Position numbers and translations under genes: made by a program
Part shown: positions 53,399 to 61,793 of the stretch, piece after piece
Layout of the letters: each line of letters starts with the position of its first letter
Position numbering within the stretch: the first letter of the stretch is position 1
Notes under the pieces: generated by a model
What the model was told of the DNA's origin: nothing
The model's input: the letters and a program-made list of their open reading frames with translations, nothing else
The model's database searches: none
Assembly (NCBI GenBank): GCA_023412195.1
Contig: JAEYNZ010000103.1
Location: 1 to 64,000 of the forward strand
Reading direction: 5' to 3'
Source: Bacteroidota bacterium
GTDB taxonomy: Bacteria > Bacteroidota > Bacteroidia > Bacteroidales > Prolixibacteraceae
Length of the DNA: 64,000 nt

Positions 53399-53740
53399 AA
53401 TTACTGTTTTACTTATTGTGCGTTTTGTATCAAGTCAAATTTACGGCAATCCGGATTAAGTAAGAATAGTTAATCAAGACAATTTAGAGGTGAAATGCGA
53501 CAAGGGCTGAAATTTAGCTTCAAGCTTTAAGCTACAAGCTTCAGGAAAGGAATAAAAAAGTAGATGCAGGTTTTAGCTTAAGCTGAATAAACCAGGATCC
53601 TGCAAAGTGGAGATGCATGCAAGGATTTTTCGCAACCGGAAACAAGGTCTTTTCTTCCAGCTATCAGCTTTCAGCTTCTTATTGCACTTCTTTCAAAAAT
53701 CCTTAAATTGTTAACTGTTTACCATATTTAAAAGATTGTG
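53399..53740. repeat. Intergenic gap with AGCT-rich degenerate repeats
   Basis: The gap between the divergent AHSA1 and GlxA-like genes has no gene. It holds AGCTTCAAGCTTTAAGCTACAAGCTTC-like units around 53516-53543, TTAGCTTAAGCTGAA near 53574 and CCAGCTATCAGCTTTCAGCTTC near 53659, the same word family as the repeats flanking the PHP fusion gene. Confidence 0.55.
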
Positions 53741-54709
53741 ATGAAACATATCTCTGTTATCATTCCCGAAAGTTCTGTTATGCAGGCTATCGCCGATCCG
53801 CAGTATTGCTTCACAACAGTTAACCGCTTCATGAATATGACCGGAAGTGATGATGTTTTCACTGTTGAGTTGGTGGGATTAAAAAAGAAAACAAAGCTTA
53901 ATGATGGGATGTATTGTGTGCATGCCGACAAGCTCATACAAGAGGTTCAAGCTACAGATCTCATTGTGATTCCTGCCCTGGCAGGTGATCTGAATCAGGC
54001 AATAGAGGCAAATGACGGATTTGTGCCATGGATCGTGGACCAATATAATACAGGAGCCGAAGTTGCCTCCCTGTGCCTTGGAGCATTTCTTTTAGCCTCC
54101 ACCGGATTGCTGAATGGAAAAAAATGCTCCACCCACTGGGGATTCATTAACCGGTTCAGGGAGATGTACCCTGAAGTGGAAGTGCAGGATGGCATGATTG
54201 TTACAGAAGAAAATGGCATCTATTCCAGCGGCGGTGCCAACTCCTACTGGAACCTGCTGCTGCATCTTGTTGAGAAGTATACCGACAGGTCAACAGCAGT
54301 CCTGACTTCAAAGTATTTTGCAATCGACATTAACCGGCACAGCCAGTCACCTTTTACAATATTTACTGGCCAAAAGTCGCACCACGATGAGGTGGTAATT
54401 AAAGCCCAGGAATATATTGAGCAACATGTTGACGGCAGGATATCCATAGAGGAACTGGCCGGAATGGTTGCCGTTGGCAGAAGAAGCCTGGAACGGAGAT
54501 TCAAGCAGGCAACCAACAATTCGGTACTTGAATACATCCAGCGTGTTAAAGTGGAGGCAGCTAAGCGCAGTATAGAGAGCAGCCGGAAATACATCAGCGA
54601 AGTCATGTATGATGTGGGTTATACCGATACAAAGGCATTCCGCACAACATTCAAGAAGATTACCGGTCTTACCCCGGCAGAATACCGGAACAGGTACAGC
54701 AAAGTTTAA
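53741..54709 (+). CDS. GlxA-family transcription regulator (DJ-1/PfpI + AraC HTH)
   Basis: About 322 residues from ATG 53741 (a GTG lies directly before). Residues 1-190 are a DJ-1/PfpI-like domain with the elbow cysteine in ASLCLGAFLLAST and CSTHWGF; residues about 220-322 are two AraC helix-turn-helix units (ISIEELAGMVAVGRRSLERR and YISEVMYDVGYTDTKAFRTT, ending GLTPAEYR). GlxA-type regulators respond to small metabolites or reactive compounds. It is divergent from the AHSA1/VOC group across a 342-base gap and may control it. Confidence 0.88.
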   Translation: MKHISVIIPESSVMQAIADPQYCFTTVNRFMNMTGSDDVFTVELVGLKKKTKLNDGMYCVHADKLIQEVQATDLIVIPALAGDLNQAIEANDGFVPWIVDQYNTGAEVASLCLGAFLLASTGLLNGKKCSTHWGFINRFREMYPEVEVQDGMIVTEENGIYSSGGANSYWNLLLHLVEKYTDRSTAVLTSKYFAIDINRHSQSPFTIFTGQKSHHDEVVIKAQEYIEQHVDGRISIEELAGMVAVGRRSLERRFKQATNNSVLEYIQRVKVEAAKRSIESSRKYISEVMYDVGYTDTKAFRTTFKKITGLTPAEYRNRYSKV

Positions 54710-54786
54710 TAAAGAAACTTTTTAATAAAAATCTAAATCGAATTAAAAGTAGTTTTGATACCTCTTTTATAAAACATTTTAGACTG

Positions 54787-55569
54787 ATGCAAAAACTTAC
54801 AACGGTGTTCATCGTGCTGGTGTCTGCTGTATTTGCCGGATGCCTTAAGGAGAAAGAGGAAATTCCATCAGGAATTTACCTGACAAAAGTTATTTATCAT
54901 CAGAATGTTGATCAAATAAGACATTATTCCTACAATAAACAAGGATTGCTATCAGCAAGGGAATTTACATTTGATGGCAGGATGATCGAAAAGTTCCAGT
55001 ATGGTTATGTAAAATATATGGTTAGCAGGATTGACTTTCATGAAATCAGGAACGAAGTTGATCTATCACTCATTCCCAAGGGGTACATGGCCATAGAATA
55101 TGAGGCCGGTAAAATTACCAGTGTAACTCTGATGCCTGATCATTTCACAACGATTTATGATTATAACAGCAGGGATCAGATAATAAAAGCTGCCATAACT
55201 TCAAGTGATTATACTGAGTATGAATACAGTGAAAAGGGAAATATTATTGAAGCTACGGTCTATAAAAATGATCTGGAATACTGGAAATTTTTTTATGAAT
55301 ACGACAATATGAAAAACCCTTTTTATAATATTGATCCCATACACGAATCCTTTGGGATGTTGGATCTGATCCGGTATAAATGCCCGAATAACCTTGTGAA
55401 GTCGGTTTTTATCAATGTAAAACAGGATACCATTTCTGAAAGTGAATTTTTATATCAGTATGATTTAAATAATCTGCCGGTAAAATCCTATGAATTGTAT
55501 ACCTCAGAATCAAACGGGTATTACAGGGATTCAATTAATACCCTGCTTTATGTATATGAAATCAGGTAG
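54787..55569 (+). CDS. Lipoprotein with YD-like repeats, unknown function
   Basis: A 260-residue lipoprotein (lipobox FAGC, Cys19). The mature part contains repeated Tyr/Asp strands such as IRHYSYNKQGLLSAREF, IYDYNSRDQIIKAAITSSDY, YEYSEKGNIIEATVY and FFYEYDNMKN, resembling RHS/YD-type beta repeats found in many Bacteroidota lipoproteins. No enzymatic motif. Single gene, 77 bases after the GlxA-like regulator. Confidence 0.7.
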   Translation: MQKLTTVFIVLVSAVFAGCLKEKEEIPSGIYLTKVIYHQNVDQIRHYSYNKQGLLSAREFTFDGRMIEKFQYGYVKYMVSRIDFHEIRNEVDLSLIPKGYMAIEYEAGKITSVTLMPDHFTTIYDYNSRDQIIKAAITSSDYTEYEYSEKGNIIEATVYKNDLEYWKFFYEYDNMKNPFYNIDPIHESFGMLDLIRYKCPNNLVKSVFINVKQDTISESEFLYQYDLNNLPVKSYELYTSESNGYYRDSINTLLYVYEIR

Positions 55570-55629
55570 CGTTTAATTTAAAATTTTATAAATCAGCACT
55601 AATAGAATTAACATCAATTTGAAAATATT

Positions 55630-55998
55630 ATGGAAAAACCCAAAACAGTTGAAGAATACATTAATGCAGCACCACACTATGCGCAGGAAAAGCTGGAAGA
55701 AATTCGTTCGGTACTAAAATCTGTTGCCCCAAATGCTTCAGAAGAACTGAAGTGGAGTCAATCCGTTTTTATCGAAAAAAGGATTTTATTCTCATATGCT
55801 GCTTTTAAAAACCACATACGGTTTATGCCTACAGGTCCATCTCTTGAACCTTTCAGAGATAAACTTTCAACGTATAAAACAGGAAAAGACACAGTTCAGT
55901 TTGATTATGACAAGCCCCTGCCTGTTGATCTGATAAAAATGATAGCATTGCACCGTTACAGGGATGTGATGGAGAATGACGCCAAATGGATGTACTGA
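55630..55998 (+). CDS. DUF1801 (YdhG-like) protein
   Basis: A 122-residue soluble protein of the DUF1801/YdhG group: VEEYINAAPHYAQEKLEEIR at the start, SEELKWSQSVF, ILFSYAAFKNHIRFMPTG and DTVQFDYDKPLPVDLIKMI. The fold resembles frataxin/CyaY, but a metal role is not shown. It is not a close paralogue of the DUF1801 gene at 27239. Confidence 0.8.
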   Translation: MEKPKTVEEYINAAPHYAQEKLEEIRSVLKSVAPNASEELKWSQSVFIEKRILFSYAAFKNHIRFMPTGPSLEPFRDKLSTYKTGKDTVQFDYDKPLPVDLIKMIALHRYRDVMENDAKWMY

Positions 55999-56051
55999 AA
56001 ATGGTAGTATGAATATTTAAACATCAGTTCATATCTGGAACAATATTTGTG

Positions 56052-56069
56052 CAGTTAAATATTTAACTG
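56052..56069. promoter_or_regulatory. 18-bp perfect palindrome, possible operator
   Basis: CAGTTAAATATTTAACTG is a perfect dyad, 39 bases before the secreted 168-residue gene. AATATTTG, one base from the -7 consensus, lies two bases upstream. The placement near a transcription start would suit a repressor site; there is no T run, so it is not a terminator. Confidence 0.35.
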
Positions 56070-56107
56070 ACTGTAAAGAATATCAGTATTGGTAATGTAT
56101 TGAAACA

Positions 56108-56614
56108 ATGAAAGCCTCGACATTCTTGCTTATTTTTTTGATGCCACCTTTTATAATAAAAGCTCAGTATGAGTTTAAGCCAATTCTTGATCTGTCTGTG
56201 ATTTGCAACACGGACTTAATGCCCAGGTACCACATTCTAAATCCGCTTAGTGATAAAAATATTGAAGACTATAATGTTTTTTATATCGCAGAGAAAATGC
56301 CTGAACCAAAAATGACGGCAGATGATATTGAAGAACTGTTAAGCAATGCCGTCAATCTAAGTAAAAAGGAGAAGAAAGAAAATTCCACTATCCATTTGCA
56401 ATGTATTGTAAATTGCAGAGGAGAAGCAGGAGATTACCAGATTATTTATTGCCCCTCTGAACTGGCTGATACAGGTGATCAGATAATAAAAGTTTTTCGT
56501 GAAAAAATAGAATGGCAGCCTGGAATGCTGCGGGATAATAAAGTAGATGTCCTTGTCAGGTTAACCGTGTCGCTTATGGAGGGGAAGTTCAAAGTTAAAG
56601 CACCTGTCTGGTAA
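56108..56614 (+). CDS. Small secreted protein with TonB-C-like domain
   Basis: A 168-residue exported protein (signal peptide to about residue 20, ending IIKAQ). The second half, IHLQCIVNCRGEAGDYQIIY ... EWQPGMLRDNKVDVLVRLTV, resembles the C-terminal domain of TonB-like proteins (family: ...W-x-P-[GA]-x-x-x-G-x-x-V). There is no membrane anchor or Pro-rich spacer, so it is not a working TonB; such stand-alone domains occur in many Bacteroidota secreted proteins. Confidence 0.65.
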   Translation: MKASTFLLIFLMPPFIIKAQYEFKPILDLSVICNTDLMPRYHILNPLSDKNIEDYNVFYIAEKMPEPKMTADDIEELLSNAVNLSKKEKKENSTIHLQCIVNCRGEAGDYQIIYCPSELADTGDQIIKVFREKIEWQPGMLRDNKVDVLVRLTVSLMEGKFKVKAPVW

Positions 56615-56740
56615 GTGGTTGAATCAAATGCCTCTTTACCTGCCAGAATTACTCTTTGAATGAAATAATCTTATATGTACGTGTATTTTTTGCGCAAATG
56701 TTTTATATATCTTTATCCTTACAATTTTAAAATTCTGGGT

Positions 56741-57148
56741 ATGGATTCTAAATCAATACATCTGTCAGAAAACCTTGTGCGTTACACTTTGGGTTCTCTG
56801 TTAATCTTTCTTGCAATTAATGCATTTGGCGGTGGATACTATGGAATGGCAGGAGCAAAAGATATCCCTGTTGAATGGCTGAAAGGAAGTCCTTTCAATG
56901 ATTATTTTATACCCGGAATATTTCTCTTTCTTGTAATAGGTGGTTCAGCCTTGCTCTCCGGAATTGCAGTATTTACCAGGCACCGCCTGGCACGTAAAGC
57001 AGCTTTACTTTGCGGTATCATTGTACTTCTCTGGATTACCATACAGGTAACCATTATTGGTTATGTTTCATGGATGCAACCGGCAACAACTATAGCAGCG
57101 GTTGCCATTATTTTACTGGCCTGGCAGCTGCCAACAAGTAAGATTTAG
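56741..57148 (+). CDS. Four-helix membrane protein, unknown family
   Basis: About 135 residues from the ATG at 56741; an earlier ATG at 56675 adds a basic, aromatic stretch, but a -7-like box (TATCTTTA, 56708-56715) lies inside that stretch and favours the later start. Four predicted helices: YTLGSLLIFLAINAFGGGYY, FIPGIFLFLVIGGSALLSGI, AALLCGIIVLLWITIQVTII and TTIAAVAIILLAWQL. No named family recognised; it resembles small DoxX-like integral proteins in pattern only. Confidence 0.6.
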   Translation: MDSKSIHLSENLVRYTLGSLLIFLAINAFGGGYYGMAGAKDIPVEWLKGSPFNDYFIPGIFLFLVIGGSALLSGIAVFTRHRLARKAALLCGIIVLLWITIQVTIIGYVSWMQPATTIAAVAIILLAWQLPTSKI

Positions 57149-57238
57149 ACTGTTCGCCCAGCCGGAATAAAATATTATTTCTAAATACATTTTGCCGTTA
57201 ATTAAATCTGAACCGACTTGCTGAAGTAGAAGGAATGG

Positions 57239-57598
57239 TCATAAAGGATCCAGTGTGATAAAAACCGATCTCCTCTCCTTCATTTCTAAGTTCCGTGTTT
57301 TATGGCCTTTCCCATTTGTGTCTTCTGCCAGCAGAATATCACCTCCATTAAAAATTCTTTTTTCACCCAGTGATGTTTCAATTTCAATTTTTCCATCCAG
57401 CAGGATAATGTATTGCCGCTGAGGGGCATTATGAAAATCAAAATCATAGGAAGGCTTAACCTTTCGAAACACTACTTCCTTTACTGGTATTTTACCCGAC
57501 AAAAAGCCAATATCCCCGCCATCCTCCAGCTGAACTTCAATATCTTCAAAATGGGTTTCACCTTCCGGATCGCTGTATATACGAGTGAGTTTAAACAT
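57239..57598 (-). CDS. Small cupin-like protein
   Basis: A 119-residue soluble protein with a single cupin-like barrel: YDFDFHNAPQRQYIILLDGK and IFNGGDILLAEDTNGKGHKT match the two cupin motifs, the second with its histidine. ERRSVFITLDPL closes the fold. Only part of the usual metal ligands (the motif histidines) is present. It follows the DUF5996 gene after 10 bases and is the last gene of the minus-strand group. Confidence 0.65.
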   Translation of the reverse strand: MFKLTRIYSDPEGETHFEDIEVQLEDGGDIGFLSGKIPVKEVVFRKVKPSYDFDFHNAPQRQYIILLDGKIEIETSLGEKRIFNGGDILLAEDTNGKGHKTRNLEMKERRSVFITLDPL

Positions 57599-57608
57599 AA
57601 CTAAAAAT

Positions 57609-58511
57609 TTACGATTCGAGTTCTGATCTGTTCCATCCGGCTAATTCTGCCCCGGCTGTATAAGTGCTGTTAATAAAATCCATTAAACTCCCTTCCGGAT
57701 TATGAGATTGCTGAACAACTTTATAGGGAAGTATAAATTCTCTTAGTGTCTCATGATAATATGCTTGCTCCGGCACAACCACCGCATCTTTATAGCCTTC
57801 CGGTTCCGGATACTGATAAGCGTAAAAGGCAGCTTCAGGTAAGGCATCATTACCAGGCCAGAATCCACAGCTGGCAACTTCATGTGAATATGCTTCCACT
57901 GCCACCCAGTCGGGTAGGTTAGGAACTCCACCCGGATGCCTGGGTGCCTTACGTCCTGAAAACCTTGATTCTGCCAGGTCAAAACTGCCCCAGAAGAAAT
58001 GAACCGGGCTGCACTTGCCCTTAAAATCTCCCCGGGACTGTGTGAAAACATTTTTCATCTTTAATAATGCCTGGTGCAATGCCTTTATATGGTCTTCATC
58101 ATAGGTGGAATGGACTGTATCCTGTTTAAATGGGACAGGATCCACAATCTCCACAGGTACAGGATAGATTTTGATGTCGATTTTTAATTTCTTCAAAAGG
58201 TCAAAGATGTTGCTGTAAAATTCAGCTACCGATATGTCATGAAGGCCAAAATTCTCATATTCCCCTTCACTGGTGGCTATCTTTAATTTATGGTCAATAA
58301 AATCAAAGTCAATCTGAAAATGTTTGTTATGATGGGACATGTCAAGGGTTGACAAGCCAGTTGGGGTTATATGTAATGTAATGTGCCAGGAGTGGTTATG
58401 CCATGAGTTTACAGCAAGTTTTATTTTTCCCACAATCTGCGTCCACATGTGCAATGTATCGAACGTATCCTTCCCCTTATCATATGAAAGCTCCGGCCAT
58501 TGGCTATTCAT
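57609..58511 (-). CDS. DUF5996 family protein
   Basis: A 300-residue soluble protein of the DUF5996 family: WPELSYDKGKDTFDTLHMWT, QIVGKIKLAVNSWHNHSWHI, PVHFFWGSFDLAESRFSGRK and EVASCGFWPGND. The family is uncharacterised; the conserved His, Trp and Cys residues suggest an enzyme. It lies 4 bases after the MhqD-like hydrolase gene and 10 before the cupin gene, so it is part of a four-gene detoxification-like operon. Confidence 0.85.
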   Translation of the reverse strand: MNSQWPELSYDKGKDTFDTLHMWTQIVGKIKLAVNSWHNHSWHITLHITPTGLSTLDMSHHNKHFQIDFDFIDHKLKIATSEGEYENFGLHDISVAEFYSNIFDLLKKLKIDIKIYPVPVEIVDPVPFKQDTVHSTYDEDHIKALHQALLKMKNVFTQSRGDFKGKCSPVHFFWGSFDLAESRFSGRKAPRHPGGVPNLPDWVAVEAYSHEVASCGFWPGNDALPEAAFYAYQYPEPEGYKDAVVVPEQAYYHETLREFILPYKVVQQSHNPEGSLMDFINSTYTAGAELAGWNRSELES

Positions 58512-58515
58512 GTCA

Positions 58516-59136
58516 TTATGTATTAAAAAATATACGGTTCACTTCTTCTATTTCTTCCTGTGAAACGTTGTGCGGCTTACCCTCATATACCTGAAGGTTA
58601 ACACGGGCATTCATTTCTTCAAGTATGGCTGCACTTTCATTCACCCGTTCCAGCGGTACATGAGGATCACGGTTGCCTGCGCCCATGAAAACCGGGGTAC
58701 CATCATAGTCGCCATAATAGTTTGTACGGTCAATATTCATTCCGATAAGTCCTCCTGTTAATGCGATCACTCCACCGTAGCGTGCAGCATTGCGTGCAGT
58801 AAATTCAAGCGCCAGACAGGCTCCCTGCGAAAACCCGAGAATGTAAATGTTTTCATGATCGATACCCTGATCCTTAATATTCTGAACGAGATCTTTTATC
58901 AGAACCAGCGCCGAACCAAGCCAGGGCTGGTTCTGTTCAACCGGAACAAGAAACGAATGGGGATACCACGTCGAGTTTGTAGCCTGGGGTGCCAGCAGGG
59001 CAAAGTCAGACACATTCAGATGAGCAGCCAGGCTCAGTATGTCATGTGCATCAGCACCACGGCCATGAATCATAATAAGTGCTTTAGTCGCGTCGCTTAA
59101 AGGCTTTCCTGCTGTTACGATATTCTTTAGATGCAT
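58516..59136 (-). CDS. MhqD-like phospholipase/carboxylesterase
   Basis: A 206-residue alpha/beta hydrolase of the phospholipase/carboxylesterase family. Catalytic Ser in ILGFSQGACLALE, Asp in MGAGNRDPHVPLERV, His in GKPHNVSQEE, and an early MIHGRGADAHDIL oxyanion segment. In Bacillus such an enzyme (MhqD) is co-regulated with the dioxygenase MhqO in quinone stress. The MhqO-like gene lies 10 bases upstream on the same strand, so the same pairing is likely here. Confidence 0.85.
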   Translation of the reverse strand: MHLKNIVTAGKPLSDATKALIMIHGRGADAHDILSLAAHLNVSDFALLAPQATNSTWYPHSFLVPVEQNQPWLGSALVLIKDLVQNIKDQGIDHENIYILGFSQGACLALEFTARNAARYGGVIALTGGLIGMNIDRTNYYGDYDGTPVFMGAGNRDPHVPLERVNESAAILEEMNARVNLQVYEGKPHNVSQEEIEEVNRIFFNT

Positions 59137-59146
59137 ATGTGTTGTA

Positions 59147-60085
59147 TTATGTGTGAAGTTCAGGCAATGCTTTTTCTATTCTGTCGCGAAAGGGTTTATA
59201 CCTGTCGGGAAGCTGCAGCGAACTGCCCAATGATTCAACTTTTTCATCTGTCGCGAAACCAGGATTATCTGTAGCAATCTCGAACAGTACACCACCTGGC
59301 TCACGGAAATAAAGAGAGAAGAAATAGTCCCTGTTAATCTTTTCTGTGATGTATAGTCCCCTGTCAACAATTTTTTGACGGTAAGCCATTAGTGTTGCTT
59401 CATCTTTTACCCTGAAGGCAATGTGGTGGTTGGTACCCCCTGCATTAATTCCACCAGGGGCATCAGGTTCCTCCAGCAGGTCAATCAGGGCTGCATTTTC
59501 AACCGTATCCGTCTGATAACGGTATATGTTTCTGTCCTGTTCTGTTCGTCTATAGCCAAATACTTCAGTTAAAATAGCTGCAGTTTCCTTAATGTCGTTC
59601 AATGTAATAACGGCTGTGTGAAATCCTTTAATTGCTGAACTGCCATCTACATCTGATGCTACCCAACCTTTGCGGGTATCCTTGTTTTTTGCCTCAATCA
59701 GGTTGAGCCACAAGCCGTCAGGGTCCTGGAATGGCAGCTGCTTTTCTCCAAACCTTTCACTGATTTCATCATGCCGTACACCTGCATCTTCAAAACGCTT
59801 TTTCCAGAAAGTAAGACTGCCTTCCGGTACTGAATAACCAATCTCTGTCACCATGCCTGCACCTGGTTTTCCCTGTTTGACCCTTGTCCATGGGAAAAAG
59901 GTAAGAATGCTACCAGGTGTACCCATTTCATCACCAAAATAAAAATGATAGGTTTCAGGGTCATCGAAATTAACAGTTTTCTTTACAAAGCGCAATCCGA
60001 GGGTTTTTGTGTAAAAGTCATAATTTCGCTGTGCATCCCCTGCAATGGCTGTTATGTGGTGTATTCCCAGTATTCTGTTTTCCAT
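59147..60085 (-). CDS. MhqO-like ring-cleaving dioxygenase (double VOC)
   Basis: A 312-residue protein with two VOC modules, as in hydroquinone-specific ring-cleaving dioxygenases (LinE/MhqO group). Metal ligands of the 2-His-1-Glu site are visible: GIHHITAIAGD in module one, TNHHIAFRVKDE and VLFEIATDNPGF in module two. FDDPETYHFYFGDEMGTPGS is a conserved family segment. It would open hydroquinone or related rings with oxygen. First gene of the operon with the MhqD-like hydrolase, DUF5996 and cupin genes; a need for oxygen suggests the organism meets oxygen at times. Confidence 0.88.
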   Translation of the reverse strand: MENRILGIHHITAIAGDAQRNYDFYTKTLGLRFVKKTVNFDDPETYHFYFGDEMGTPGSILTFFPWTRVKQGKPGAGMVTEIGYSVPEGSLTFWKKRFEDAGVRHDEISERFGEKQLPFQDPDGLWLNLIEAKNKDTRKGWVASDVDGSSAIKGFHTAVITLNDIKETAAILTEVFGYRRTEQDRNIYRYQTDTVENAALIDLLEEPDAPGGINAGGTNHHIAFRVKDEATLMAYRQKIVDRGLYITEKINRDYFFSLYFREPGGVLFEIATDNPGFATDEKVESLGSSLQLPDRYKPFRDRIEKALPELHT

Positions 60086-60225
60086 GTCAGCTTCTCCGTT
60101 TAATAATTTATCAAATTCTCAATCTCTCCATTTTTTAATTTTCTCATCTCACCTTCCAATTCAAACACTCTTAACCTCTTACTTGTTTAGGTACATCTAA
60201 TGGCCGGTGTCCAAAACGTAATAGT

Positions 60226-60774
60226 ATGAAGAAAATCCTGCTTAATCTTGCTGTCACCCTTGATGGGTTCATTGAAGGGCCAAAGGGGGAAACCGACTGG
60301 TGTATCATGGATGATGATATGAATTTTGAAGAATTCTTATCGGGAATTGATACGATATTCTTCGGAAGAATCAGTTATGATGAGTGGAAAAAGTATCGGC
60401 CGGGACCAGATGCAGACACCATTGAAAAGAATATGTGGAATGTAATTGATTCAAAGAGGAAAGTTGTTTTTTCAAGTCAGATCAGAAACGATGAAAAAGC
60501 TGAATACGTCAGTTCCGGTCTGGAGGAAAAAGTAGCCGAAATAAAGCTTCAGCAAGGGAAGGACATCTGGCTCTTTGGAGGTGCCAGTCTGGTTAAATCC
60601 TTTATAAGGTCAGGTCTTATCGATGAATACCAATTATCCGTTCATCCGGTGGCAATAGGAAGCGGAAAGCCATTGTTTGAAAGCCTCGAACAGCGGCTGG
60701 CCCTGCGGCTGGTACAGACCAGGCAGTTCAGGTCTGGCGTGGTGCAGCTGATTTATGAACCTGATACTTGTTAG
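60226..60774 (+). CDS. Dihydrofolate reductase-like (RibD C-terminal type) protein
   Basis: A 182-residue protein of the RibD-C/DHFR-like family: LLNLAVTLDGFIEGPKGETD at the start, IDTIFFGRISYDEW, KRKVVFSSQ, DIWLFGGASLVKSFIRSGLI and YQLSVHPVAIGSGKPLFESL. NADPH-binding glycine motif GGASL is intact. Stand-alone members are common and their substrates are mostly unknown; it is not the essential folate enzyme. Divergent from the MhqO-like gene. Confidence 0.88.
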   Translation: MKKILLNLAVTLDGFIEGPKGETDWCIMDDDMNFEEFLSGIDTIFFGRISYDEWKKYRPGPDADTIEKNMWNVIDSKRKVVFSSQIRNDEKAEYVSSGLEEKVAEIKLQQGKDIWLFGGASLVKSFIRSGLIDEYQLSVHPVAIGSGKPLFESLEQRLALRLVQTRQFRSGVVQLIYEPDTC

Positions 60775-60781
60775 CATTTCT

Positions 60782-60895
60782 TGCCACAAAGGCAAAAAGG
60801 CACAAAGTTTCACAAAGATGAATTTAATCCACAGTGGCAGACTTTGTCTTTCATCTACTTTTTGTGGGATTTAGTGCTTTAGAGATTTAGTGGCT
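60782..60895. repeat. CACAAAG-type imperfect inverted repeat
   Basis: The left arm GCCACAAAGGCAAAAAGGC and further CACAAAG units (60783-60820) face a right arm ending TTTAGTGCTTTAGAGATTTAGTGGC (about 60870-60894), which is its degenerate reverse complement (GCCAC ... CACAAA). Similar word-repeats are scattered in Bacteroidota genomes. The remaining bases to 61077 hold CCTTAAA-rich sequence and no gene. Confidence 0.55.
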
Positions 60896-61077
60896 TATCC
60901 TCTTCTTCTTAAATTTGAAAAATGTACCACATTCCCATTCTTTCGAGGTCAGACTTCTACCCTGATGAACCTCCTGACCTGAAGCCGGAACCTTTATCAG
61001 CTTTCGACGTTAAAGTCCTTAATTACCTTAAATTCTTTACCAATAACCTTAAATGATCACATTAAAATAAACCTTAA

Positions 61078-61584
61078 ATGAAGAAAAATATCATATCACT
61101 GGCACTGCTTCTGGTTATAGCCGGCTGCAATCCCTCTTCGCGTGAAAACAGCTCTTCAGAAAAAGCAAACGATGAAAAGGCAGCTGTTCAACCCGAGAGT
61201 TCCTTTGAATCTGACCCGACTGTTGCACTTTTTAGTTATACCTTTAACGAAGAGCAGGAAACCTACCAGATCAATCAATTGCGGCCTTTCGACAAAGACA
61301 CATTAACCGGAGAAGGTCTGGAAAGAATCATCAATAAAACCTGGCCAAAGGTTCAGATAATATATATCGGTACTTCAAACGACACAGCCTTTGTATCTAT
61401 TCCCGACAGCCAGGTCCTGACCCAGCAGATGGGATCTTCCGGTGCAGAGAGTTTTCTTGTAACTACCACCTGGTCGTTCACAGAATTAAAAGGGATAAAA
61501 CATGTTGCCTATGATTTTGAGGTTGGCGATCATGCCATGCCCGGTGTGTATAACCGCAATTCATGGAAAGGGTTAGAAGAGTAA
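61078..61584 (+). CDS. Small lipoprotein, unknown function
   Basis: A 168-residue lipoprotein (lipobox IAGC, Cys17) with a Ser/Glu/Lys-rich linker to about residue 45 and a compact domain behind it (VALFSYTFNEEQETYQINQL, WPKVQIIYIGTSNDTAFVSI, VAYDFEVGDHAMPGVYNR). No family recognised. It stands alone between two repeat-rich gaps. Confidence 0.65.
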   Translation: MKKNIISLALLLVIAGCNPSSRENSSSEKANDEKAAVQPESSFESDPTVALFSYTFNEEQETYQINQLRPFDKDTLTGEGLERIINKTWPKVQIIYIGTSNDTAFVSIPDSQVLTQQMGSSGAESFLVTTTWSFTELKGIKHVAYDFEVGDHAMPGVYNRNSWKGLEE

Positions 61585-61637
61585 TGGCCGCACTATTCCA
61601 ATTACGCCTTCGCAACTTTATGCCCTCATCCTGCCTT

Positions 61638-61678
61638 TGACTTTAAGGTCTTTGATGACTTTAAAGCTCTTTAATTAA
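61638..61678. repeat. CTTTAAGGTC-type degenerate repeat
   Basis: GACTTTAAGGTCTTTGATGACTTTAAAGCTCTTTAATTAACC-like wording with a unit of about nine to eighteen bases (GACTTTAA at about 61640 and 61658), related to the AGGTCCTTA repeat at 20117 and the CCTTAA words at 61004-61078. Confidence 0.4.
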
Positions 61679-61732
61679 CCTTCCAAAGAATAACATAAAC
61701 ACTTATACCACAGCCTTTATTTAAAGGGCATT

Positions 61733-61777
61733 TAAAAAAAAGCACCTGCACAAACTGTGCAAGTGCCTTTATTTTTA
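61733..61777. terminator. Bidirectional terminator hairpin
   Basis: AAGCAC-CT-GCACA (61740-61752) pairs with TGTGC-AA-GTGCCTT (61756-61769) with an A run on the left and a T-rich run on the right, so it can end transcription from both the lipoprotein gene and the minus-strand peptidase gene, whose stop is at 61794. Confidence 0.8.
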
Positions 61778-61793
61778 GTATTTCCATGGGTAT

